Shown here: in pieces, positions 1 through 6,069 of the stretch
How the letters are laid out: the number at the start of each line of letters is the position of its first letter
How positions within the stretch are numbered: the first letter of the stretch is position 1
Source of the DNA: Candidatus Cloacimonadota bacterium
Lineage (GTDB): Bacteria > Cloacimonadota > Cloacimonadia > Cloacimonadales > TCS61
Assembly (NCBI GenBank): GCA_030626645.1
Contig: DAOUTP010000083.1
Location: forward strand, 1-7,478
DNA: 7,478 bases
Direction: 5' to 3'
The notes under the pieces: generated by a model
Told to the model about the DNA's origin: nothing
Databases searched by the model: none
What the model saw: only the letters and a program-made list of their open reading frames with translations
Made by a program: the position numbers and the translations under genes

Positions 1-210
1 AAAAGTCAAGGGTTGTCTATTTGCGAGTCCCCGTGGACGTAATTTTAAACGATGTTCCGCTTCGATACTGTTGCGAGTCTTTTACAGTGTCGCGCCCGGC
101 GTTAACCAACATGGAGCGAAGCGGAATGTTGGTTAATGTTTGGCAGCTGCCACGCTCTTCTTGCTTATCTTCTTGCTTGGCTGTGGAGTTGCTTGTTAGC
201 AGCATCCTCT
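1..210. other. Non-coding, GC-richer repeat-bearing tail downstream of the beta-helix gene
   Basis: I see no credible gene here. The stretch is visibly richer in G+C than the coding DNA beside it. It holds several short repeats: a 9-bp direct repeat ttgcgagtc at 21-29 and 71-79; a 10-bp inverted repeat, ttccgcttcg at 55-64 against cgaagcggaa at 117-126; a 12-bp perfect palindrome tggcagctgcca at 141-152; and an 11-bp direct repeat tcttcttgctt at 156-166 and 168-178. Open frames on both strands cross it, but they have no ribosome binding site and a composition (Ser/Cys/Leu/Arg-rich) that looks like translated non-coding DNA. It is most likely a dispersed intergenic repeat, which is inferred from structure only. 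No T-tracted terminator for the beta-helix gene is evident. Confidence 0.5.
102..136. repeat. Inverted repeat (11-bp perfect stem, 13-nt loop)
   Basis: The arms ttaaccaacat (102-112) and atgttggttaa (126-136) are perfect reverse complements around a 13-nt loop. The loop contains gagcgaag, an 8-mer that recurs in the inverted repeat near 5899-5906. No T run follows on either strand, so this is not a standard intrinsic terminator. The loop can also pair with 55-64, giving an alternative structure. It is likely a member of a dispersed palindromic repeat family, but one copy in this window cannot prove that. Confidence 0.6.
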
Positions 211-3200
211 TCATTTCAATAGTAAACATTTATTTACTGATTCAGTTTTGCCATTCACATTTAATTTATACAGATAAACACCAGAACTTACAGATTCTCC
301 TGACTCATCATTACCCTGCCAAATAACAGAATGATGCCCTTTCTCAAATAAATCTTTTACAACTTTCTTAACCTTCTGACCCCTGATGTTATAAACAATG
401 ACTTCAACATTACTTTCTTCCGGGATAGTGAAAACGATCGTAGTTGAGGGATTAAAAGGATTCGGATAATTGCTTAAACTAATTTTTATTATTTCTATTT
501 CTTCACTAGATAATCCTATTCCCAGCCATTCATAACAGCCTATATCATAATTAGCACCAAAATGATCGTACCCCAGTAGTTCATCAATTGTAATGTAAGT
601 ATAGAAAGGAATGACCCAACCGGAAGGAGTACCAGTATCGATGCAGGGAGAATTTGCAGCAAGATGATAATCATGAAGATTAATATCAATAAATTGAGGA
701 TTTGCATTAATACAATTTTCATAGATCCCTTCAAAGACAAAGTTATAACTTATACCGAATTCTTCAATTCCTCCCTGAATATTACAATAGTAGAAATCAG
801 GAAGAGCTAAGTTTGTATAAAGATGAACTTGGTTTCCATTTACTGCAATATTCCCCCAGAGAATTACATTGATTAGAATAGGATTGGAACTATGAGCGAC
901 AACTAAACCGCCACCGTCTTCTTCAGCTATATTATTACTTATTGTATTGCTTAAAATTAAAGGGCTGGATTGGAAGCAGTAGATTCCACCACCATAGACA
1001 GCTTCGTTATTGTAAATTAAATTCCCTATGATTATTGCATCTGAATTAGTTAAGTATATTGCTCCTCCAAATGAGGAAGCTGAATTATTGTAGAAAATAC
1101 TATTAGAAATTGTTGGTGAACTATCTCTAACGCAAATTGCTCCTCCTTTGTTATCAAAATCTCCCTCGATATCAGCTTTTCCTGAAGTAAATATACAATA
1201 GTTAACAATATCATCATCTCCGCTATTGTGGATATAAAGATGATGCCATTTATGATTGCCTGCTCCTGTAAAAGTGATATACTCGGATTCTGTTCCCAGA
1301 GCCAGAAGTGTGGTATTTCCGCCAACATAGATCCTGTAACGACCATGAAAAAGCAATTCAACACTGGGCTCAATATATAAGGTGTCTCCAAACGGTATAA
1401 GAATATTAGCAATAATGTTATACGGTGAATCCGCTGCTGTCAGTGTTCCAGATACAAGCCCGGAAAGGGTTCCAATGAAAAAACTGCCTGTTAGGGTCAT
1501 GCTTGGTTGTAGACCGGTATTAAATGCTTTTGCTTTGATAAAAGTATTTGTAGAAATAACTAAAGATTGGGTATAAAATAACGAATTCTGATCAGGTTCA
1601 CTTCCATCTAGAGTATAATAGATATCTGCTCCATGATTCAAGCAGCTAATTTCAACTATCTGACTGGTTTCATGTATTCCCGGTTCAATAGAAAATTCGG
1701 GAATTGTGGTATAAATGGATTCACCTTGATATTCGAAGGCTCCCATATCAAGCTTGGTGATTTCACCTTCATATATACGGGGATTTCCCAAAATATCATA
1801 TTGAGGGAGAAATAATCCGGTAGTATCTGGACGAGTTAAGTTGATACAGGGAGAGTTATAATCAAGACTATAATTATATAAACCGGAGCCGATAAAACAG
1901 GGATCAGTATCGATATTATTTTGATAGTTTCCTACATAAACCGTATTTTCGAAAAATCCAAAACCTTCAATTCCTCCCTGGATATCACAATAATAAAAAT
2001 CAGGGTCAGCTTCACCATCCTCCGTATCGCGAAGATAAATCTGATTGCCGGAATTGTCCCAGATGATTGTGTTAATAATAGTAGGAGAACAATTTGACAT
2101 CATAGAAAGACCTCCACCATAAGTGGCAGTGTTATTTGTAATTGAATTATTTACTATTAATGGACTGGCATCATTATAAACACCTATTCCACCACCGTAG
2201 TATGAATAATTACCAGAGATCTCATTGTTTACAAGCACCATACCGGATTCAGTACAGCGCAATCCACCACCATGAAAACCATTGTTGTTTCTGATCGTGT
2301 TATTAGTTATAATTGGATGTCCGGTAGAATTACTGTCACCGGAAACATCGATACCACCTCCAAATCCACCTGTATTGTTCTCGATGATGTTATCAAAAAT
2401 ATAGGGACTAGCGCTATGCCCGCAGGCTATTCCTCCTGGTCCTCCGGTATAACCACCACCCGATGTAGAATTATTAGTGATTACATTTCCGGTAATAATT
2501 GCATTACCGCCTAAAGTACATATTCCCGCTCCCGAACCGATAGGTCGGGTTGTATTATATTTGATAACATTTTCGTAAATTAGTGGAGAAGAATCCTCAC
2601 GAGTATATATTCCGCTGCCGCTGATAGATTCATTTTCACGGATAGTATTATGGCAAATTTTCGGACTGGAATTGTAACAACATATTCCTGCTCCGCTCCA
2701 ATAAGCTTTGTTGGAATCGATTAGACAGTGAGATATGAGAACTTTGGAATAATCTCTCAGGAAAATCCCGCCTCCCCGGCTATCATCGTAATCTTCACCT
2801 ACTCCTTTTCCATATTTGATATTACAATATACGATCCTGGAAGAATCATTGGTGGCAAGTGTATTAGCAAAACGAATTCCATGCCAGCCACCATCGCTGA
2901 TAGCGATATTACTAAAACCAGTGTTATCATTTATAGTAAAAGTGATCATATTATTCTCTGTTCCTTCAGCTAGCAATTTTCCCTGTACATTGAACCGATA
3001 ATGTCCCATAAAAATAATATCTACTCCAGGTTCTATAATTAGAGTCTCACTATTGGGAATGGTGACTTCTTCAATAATGTAATAGGGAGAATATTCACTG
3101 CTCCAGGTTCCGCTGATCTCACCATGAAAATAATTATAACCGATGTGATAGGTACCACCTTCCGTAAAACTAGGTGTAAGGTTGTTTTTATATGCTTTGG

Positions 3201-4614
3201 CGAAAACTGTTGTAACGTCTGAAATAAGGATAGGAGCTGTGTAAAGTAGTGAATTCTGATCTGGTTCGGAGCCATCTAACGTATAATAAATCGCAACACC
3301 GGGCGTATCACAGGTTATTTCTACATCTTGCGGAAGGAGATAATATTCTGGTTCGGGAGAAAAGTATAAAAAAGAGACGAAAGACGGTTCATTCTGAAAT
3401 TCATAAGCGCCAATATCTATTCGTTGAATATCGCCTTCATAGATCCTGGGATTTCCTGCTAAATCAATATCAGGTAAATTCAGTCCGAAGGTATCAGGAT
3501 TGCCGTTATTGATGCAATAAGAATCCTCTGATAGTGAATAGGGATGGTTATTATTCAAAGAGAAGCAAGGATCTAAATCAATATTATTTTCATATTCTCC
3601 TTCATATTCTATAATTCCATATCCACCAAAATCTTCAATCCCATCCTGAATATTACAATAATAAAAATTTGGATCACTTTCATCATCATACAAATCCACC
3701 TGATTTCCATCTTCAGTTGCCGTATTGCCATAAAGAATGCAGTTTATTACGTTAATGTTTGTTTCGTAAAATTGAACTCCCCCTCCAATTTCAGCACTGT
3801 TATTGCAGATTGTATTATTGGTCATTTGTCCATTTTCTAAGTTTCTGGAACAGCGTATTCCACCACCACTTCCATCAGTTGTGTTTTGTACAATCAGATT
3901 GTTTATCAAAATCAGTTCATTATTCTCATAATAGTCATACCAGTTAATTGCACCTGATCCCCAAGTTGTATGATTATGTCTAAAAGTATTGCTTATTATT
4001 CTGGGTGAACTATTTGCGCTTATAAGACCTCCTCCTGATTTTGCAAAATTATTAGATATTATATTATTTGAGATAATCGGATCTGACTCATTACAATAAA
4101 TTCCACCGCCATAATAAGCAATATTGTTTCTGATAATGGAATGCGAAATTCTGACCTTCGAGAAGTTCCTGATATGAATTGCTCCACCATGACTATCTTC
4201 GTTATTAGAACTTCCTTCAGCTTTACCGTATTCAAGTACGCAATTTATAATCAAAGATGAATCATTTACTGCAGGAGTTTCCTCAAATCGAATGCTGTGC
4301 CAAGAACCTTCATCAGAATTAGTATTGCTGAAACCGGTAGTATCATTTATGGTGAAATGAATCATTTCTTCATCCGTTCCAACTGCCAGCAATCTACCTT
4401 GAACATTTAATTTATAGTGCCCTTGAAATTCTACAAGAACACCAGGATCAATTGTTAATGTCTCTCCATCTGGAATAGTTATTTCACCTCCGATTAGATA
4501 AGGTGAACCGAATTGATTCCAAATACCGGAAACATTTCCAGCTGGAATAATGATGTCTGCAAGTATTATGGAATTTAACAGGATGAATGATAACATCAAT
4601 ATGGTGAATTTCAT
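211..4614 (-). CDS. Secreted modular right-handed beta-helix protein with chitobiase-like domains and C-terminal sorting domain
   Basis: This 1467-residue protein is probably exported and surface-attached; its ligand or substrate is unknown. Residues 1-19 are a signal peptide (hydrophobic core, likely cleavage after ILA). Three beta-helix modules follow at about 20-406, 496-963 and 1048-1362. They are rich in Asn- and Gly-containing rungs such as SNNxIxNN and GGGIY, typical of parallel beta-helix or pectate-lyase-like folds. Each module opens with an SG(x)W/SGT strand and IxPGVxxxFxGxYxxxVxG, and closes with a PDFYYC(N/D)IQGGIE-type motif and an NSPCI(D/N) segment. Two chitobiase/hexosaminidase C-terminal-type domains (about 412-491 and 972-1047) separate the modules, and each carries YYTLDGSEPDQNS. 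Residues 1376-1467 form a FlgD-Ig-like or type IX sorting-type domain with NYPNPFNPSTTI and SGVYLYKL, ending in a basic tail. The ATG has a well-placed AAAGGAG. I see no frameshift and no obvious catalytic triad. Adhesion or polysaccharide binding is an inference; a lyase cannot be excluded. Confidence 0.92.
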   Translation of the reverse strand: MKFTILMLSFILLNSIILADIIIPAGNVSGIWNQFGSPYLIGGEITIPDGETLTIDPGVLVEFQGHYKLNVQGRLLAVGTDEEMIHFTINDTTGFSNTNSDEGSWHSIRFEETPAVNDSSLIINCVLEYGKAEGSSNNEDSHGGAIHIRNFSKVRISHSIIRNNIAYYGGGIYCNESDPIISNNIISNNFAKSGGGLISANSSPRIISNTFRHNHTTWGSGAINWYDYYENNELILINNLIVQNTTDGSGGGIRCSRNLENGQMTNNTICNNSAEIGGGVQFYETNINVINCILYGNTATEDGNQVDLYDDESDPNFYYCNIQDGIEDFGGYGIIEYEGEYENNIDLDPCFSLNNNHPYSLSEDSYCINNGNPDTFGLNLPDIDLAGNPRIYEGDIQRIDIGAYEFQNEPSFVSFLYFSPEPEYYLLPQDVEITCDTPGVAIYYTLDGSEPDQNSLLYTAPILISDVTTVFAKAYKNNLTPSFTEGGTYHIGYNYFHGEISGTWSSEYSPYYIIEEVTIPNSETLIIEPGVDIIFMGHYRFNVQGKLLAEGTENNMITFTINDNTGFSNIAISDGGWHGIRFANTLATNDSSRIVYCNIKYGKGVGEDYDDSRGGGIFLRDYSKVLISHCLIDSNKAYWSGAGICCYNSSPKICHNTIRENESISGSGIYTREDSSPLIYENVIKYNTTRPIGSGAGICTLGGNAIITGNVITNNSTSGGGYTGGPGGIACGHSASPYIFDNIIENNTGGFGGGIDVSGDSNSTGHPIITNNTIRNNNGFHGGGLRCTESGMVLVNNEISGNYSYYGGGIGVYNDASPLIVNNSITNNTATYGGGLSMMSNCSPTIINTIIWDNSGNQIYLRDTEDGEADPDFYYCDIQGGIEGFGFFENTVYVGNYQNNIDTDPCFIGSGLYNYSLDYNSPCINLTRPDTTGLFLPQYDILGNPRIYEGEITKLDMGAFEYQGESIYTTIPEFSIEPGIHETSQIVEISCLNHGADIYYTLDGSEPDQNSLFYTQSLVISTNTFIKAKAFNTGLQPSMTLTGSFFIGTLSGLVSGTLTAADSPYNIIANILIPFGDTLYIEPSVELLFHGRYRIYVGGNTTLLALGTESEYITFTGAGNHKWHHLYIHNSGDDDIVNYCIFTSGKADIEGDFDNKGGAICVRDSSPTISNSIFYNNSASSFGGAIYLTNSDAIIIGNLIYNNEAVYGGGIYCFQSSPLILSNTISNNIAEEDGGGLVVAHSSNPILINVILWGNIAVNGNQVHLYTNLALPDFYYCNIQGGIEEFGISYNFVFEGIYENCINANPQFIDINLHDYHLAANSPCIDTGTPSGWVIPFYTYITIDELLGYDHFGANYDIGCYEWLGIGLSSEEIEIIKISLSNYPNPFNPSTTIVFTIPEESNVEVIVYNIRGQKVKKVVKDLFEKGHHSVIWQGNDESGESVSSGVYLYKLNVNGKTESVNKCLLLK

Positions 4615-4620
4615 TTCTCA

Positions 4621-4627
4621 CTCCTTT
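4621..4627 (-). promoter_or_regulatory. Ribosome binding site of the beta-helix gene
   Basis: On the minus strand AAAGGAG lies 6 nt upstream of the ATG at 4614. This is near-ideal Shine-Dalgarno spacing. It fixes the start directly before a clean signal peptide. Confidence 0.85.
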
Positions 4628-4670
4628 ACACAATTGCTTCTAACATATGTACGCCACGCCAATATAAAAT

Positions 4671-4697
4671 GTATACATAACTAACCTATAGTTATAC
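4671..4697 (-). promoter_or_regulatory. Second short hairpin and GTATAC/ATAAC half-sites in the beta-helix gene leader
   Basis: The plus strand has gtatacataac at 4671-4681 and gttatac at 4691-4697. These are degenerate copies of the arm sequence of the large palindrome at 4705-4740. Within this span ataacta (4677-4683) pairs with tagttat (4689-4695) around a 5-nt loop. In minus-strand RNA these would be segments 3 and 4 after the large hairpin. The 4671-4681 copy can also pair with the outer arm at 4729-4740 with one bulged base. The role is unproven; it could be a protein-binding operator array or an RNA switch. Confidence 0.4.
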
Positions 4698-4740
4698 AAA
4701 AAATGTATACAATAACTTTTCGGAAAAAGTTATTGTATAC
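4698..4740 (-). terminator. Perfect 16-bp-stem palindrome followed by T6 on the minus strand (terminator or attenuator-like)
   Basis: The arms gtatacaataactttt (4705-4720) and its exact reverse complement (4725-4740) enclose a 4-nt loop cgga. Read on the minus strand, the stem is followed immediately by ATTTTTTG (4704-4697), which resembles an intrinsic terminator although the stem has only three G-C pairs. It lies about 84 nt upstream of the beta-helix start codon and no minus-strand gene precedes it in the window. A leader attenuator, an insulator against read-through, or a dyad operator are therefore all possible. The palindrome itself is certain; its function is inferred. Confidence 0.5.
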
Positions 4741-4826
4741 TCTCCTTAGCCAAATTCCAATTCTTTTAAATCAATGTTCACTCTCAATTTCGTTTTCTTT
4801 AAAGCAATTTAATTAATGCAATTCGA

Positions 4827-4854
4827 ATTAATAAAAATGAAATTAAAGTGTCAA
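4827..4854 (-). promoter_or_regulatory. Candidate promoter for the beta-helix gene
   Basis: On the minus strand there is a perfect TTGACA (4854-4849), a 16-nt spacer and ATTAAT (4832-4827), which matches four of six bases of the TATAAT box. A start near 4820 would give a leader of about 205 nt containing the palindrome at 4705-4740. The region is very AT-rich, so chance matches are expected. FCB-group bacteria may also use different promoter elements. Confidence 0.25.
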
Positions 4855-4860
4855 TAACAA

Positions 4861-5040
4861 AAAAAGTACGAGAGTGCGAAAGTACAGGGAGGAGAAAGAT
4901 AAGTAATTAGAAATTAGAAATTAGGAATTATTTAAGAAGAGCAAGAAGATGAAAAGTGCCTAAGTGAAGAGTACGAAAGTGCGAGAAAAGAATGTGAAAT
5001 TTGAAATAGGAAAAGTTAAAAAGATCAAGCTGCTTAATTC
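4861..5040. other. Purine-rich repetitive intergenic segment upstream of the LolA-like gene
   Basis: The plus strand here is dominated by A and G. It contains near-copies gtacgagagtgcgaaa at 4866-4881 and gtacgaaagtgcgaga at 4971-4986 (14 of 16 matching), and an aagaagagcaagaagatg stretch around 4934-4951. No open frame with a ribosome binding site is present. I see no convincing promoter for the downstream gene in it. It probably represents degenerate repeat DNA. The rest of the 4615-5093 gap is AT-rich spacer. Confidence 0.45.
4906..4930 (+). repeat. Short heptanucleotide tandem repeat (attagaa/attagga)
   Basis: Three consecutive 7-bp units, attagaa, attagaa and attagga, run from 4906 to 4926 and are followed by a partial unit. 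The unit matches the RTTAGNN consensus of the longer array at 5992-6061, which is read on the opposite strand. The array resembles short tandemly repeated repetitive sequences known from other bacteria. Confidence 0.55.
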
Positions 5041-5077
5041 ATTTGACAAAAAATCCAATTTTATTGTTTTCCAGCCG

Positions 5078-5083
5078 AAGGAG
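5078..5083 (+). promoter_or_regulatory. Ribosome binding site of the LolA-like gene
   Basis: AAGGAG lies 10 nt upstream of the ATG at 5094. The spacing is slightly long but usable. It supports this start, which also places a signal peptide at the N-terminus. Confidence 0.7.
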
Positions 5084-5093
5084 TTAAATTAGC

Positions 5094-5798
5094 ATGAAAT
5101 TTATAAAATTAATTTGTATAATGTTTCTGATTTCTGTTTCTTTGTTTTCCGAAGAATTTGAAGAATATAAACTTGGTGAGAAACAGCAATTTGAAGGGAA
5201 CAGAATATTTGATGAATTGGTACAAAGTATTGGTAATGTTGATCAGATAAAAACAATAAGCACCATCGGTACAGTCAGTCAGCCAATGGAATACGGCACA
5301 ATATCATTTCCTGTTCAGGTGGAAGTAAAATTCCCCGGTAAACTTCGTATCAAGTTCGAAGATAAGGAATTTATTATTGATAACGATAGCGGCTGGCTTA
5401 AATATCCTCAAGGGTTTTATGAGAATCTGCCGGAAAAATATATCAATACGATAAGTGGTAATTTGAATCGAAATTTGATTAGGATCGCACGAAGTAAAAC
5501 CGATTTTGAGATCAGACTTTTGGGTGAAAAGACAATTCTGGAAAGAGAATGCTTTGAACTTGAACTTATAAAGGGTGATTCGAAGCTCATGCTATTTATT
5601 GATATTGAAAAACTGCTACCTGTCAGGATGATCTATACGATTGACGCAAAACAAATTATTAGAACATATCTTGAATATAAAGTAGTAGATGGAATCAAAT
5701 ATCCTGTTCATACGATCTCAACCGATATTGATGATAATATGATAAGTGAAATTAAGATCGAGACGGTTGAATTTAATATTAAGCTTGAAGGGTTTTAG
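5094..5798 (+). CDS. Exported LolA-like (outer-membrane lipoprotein-sorting-like) protein
   Basis: This 234-residue protein has a Sec-type signal peptide (residues 1-19, Lys-rich start, hydrophobic core, likely cleavage SLFS before EEF). No lipobox cysteine sits at the cleavage site, so it is predicted to be soluble in the periplasm or secreted. The rest is a run of predicted beta strands. Features recall LolA/LolB-like folds: an early helix FDELVQSIG (39-47), a strand pair VKFPGKLRIKFEDKEFIID (78-96) and GWLKYPQGFYENLP (100-113). Later come FELELIKGDSKLMLFIDIEKLLPVRMIYT (154-182), a 'metabolite or lipid binding then conversion' pattern, and YLEYKVVDGIKYPVHT (192-207), the YREVDGVKFP-type closing motif of this superfamily. 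Known relatives bind lipids or lipoproteins in a hydrophobic cavity. The specific cargo here is not inferable, and no partner gene such as lolB or lolCDE is adjacent. It is probably monocistronic, because its neighbours are divergent and convergent. It is more diverged than a canonical LolA, so lolA is not assigned. Confidence 0.75.
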   Translation: MKFIKLICIMFLISVSLFSEEFEEYKLGEKQQFEGNRIFDELVQSIGNVDQIKTISTIGTVSQPMEYGTISFPVQVEVKFPGKLRIKFEDKEFIIDNDSGWLKYPQGFYENLPEKYINTISGNLNRNLIRIARSKTDFEIRLLGEKTILERECFELELIKGDSKLMLFIDIEKLLPVRMIYTIDAKQIIRTYLEYKVVDGIKYPVHTISTDIDDNMISEIKIETVEFNIKLEGF

Positions 5799-5819
5799 TA
5801 TTAACTGTCGCACAGAGTA

Positions 5820-5832
5820 GAGACGAAGTCTC
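5820..5832 (+). repeat. Small hairpin after the LolA-like gene
   Basis: gagac (5820-5824) and gtctc (5828-5832) form a 5-bp stem closed by a gaa triloop, 22 nt after the stop codon. No T tract follows directly, so it is at best a weak transcription end signal. It also carries the gacgaag string that recurs in the inverted repeat downstream. Confidence 0.3.
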
Positions 5833-5890
5833 ATATCGAAGTGTTATAATATCATTTTGTTATTAAACTTAGATTTTAACCTGAGCTTGT

Positions 5891-5968
5891 GTCATCCTGA
5901 GCGAAGTCGAAGGACGAAGGTTATACACATATAATTTGAAGTGATGGTTCGTCTCCGCTCACCATGAC
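5891..5968. repeat. Imperfect long inverted repeat (REP or MITE-like intergenic element)
   Basis: The left arm begins gtcatcctgagcgaag (5891-5906) and runs to gacgaa near 5918. The right arm (5948-5968) is ttcgtctccgctcaccatgac. The reverse complement of the right arm, starting gtcatggtgagcgga and ending gacgaa, matches the left arm apart from a few substitutions and a 7-nt gap. The string cctgagcgaagtcgaagg resembles a palindromic intergenic repeat seen in many unrelated bacterial genomes; this is recognition from memory, not a search. The central spacer is AT-rich and has no open frame. Confidence 0.6.
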
Positions 5969-5991
5969 AACATCATAAATCAGAAATTTTC

Positions 5992-6061
5992 TGCTAACAG
6001 CTAACAGCTAACTTCTAACAGCTAATCCCGAACACCTAATCCCTAATTCCTAATCCCTAAT
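5992..6061 (-). repeat. Heptanucleotide tandem repeat, ten in-phase RTTAGNN units
   Basis: Read on the minus strand, 6061 down to 5992 divides exactly into ten 7-mers with no phase slip. Nine of them begin ATTAG or GTTAG and one is GTTCGGG. The variable last two bases fall into a GG/GA block near the transketolase end and a CT/AA/CA block at the far end, as expected for repeats that expanded locally. The array sits 8 nt beyond the transketolase stop codon in the convergent gap. It is not a CRISPR because there are no spacers. Confidence 0.75.
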
Positions 6062-6069
6062 TCCTTTTC

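Noticed and set aside
102..136. Intrinsic terminator of the beta-helix gene
   Set aside because: The stem is good, but no T run follows on the minus strand.
17..229. 70-residue open frame on the minus strand just after the beta-helix gene
   Set aside because: It has no ribosome binding site, lies in the structured repeat region, and shows no recognisable domain.
21..326. 101-residue open frame on the plus strand
   Set aside because: It overlaps the 3' end of the beta-helix gene on the other strand, has no ribosome binding site, and its first part translates the hairpin-bearing repeat. The composition does not look like a protein.
1050..1412. 120-residue minus-strand frame inside the beta-helix gene
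   Set aside because: It is a frame shadow of the repetitive beta-helix coding sequence, which is itself uninterrupted with clear domains.
5043..5071. TTGACA at 5043-5048 as a promoter for the LolA-like gene
   Set aside because: There is no -10-like box at 16-18 nt spacing, and the start would fall inside the ribosome binding site, leaving no usable leader.
5992..6061. Possible CRISPR array
   Set aside because: The units are 7 bp with no spacers, so this is a simple tandem repeat.
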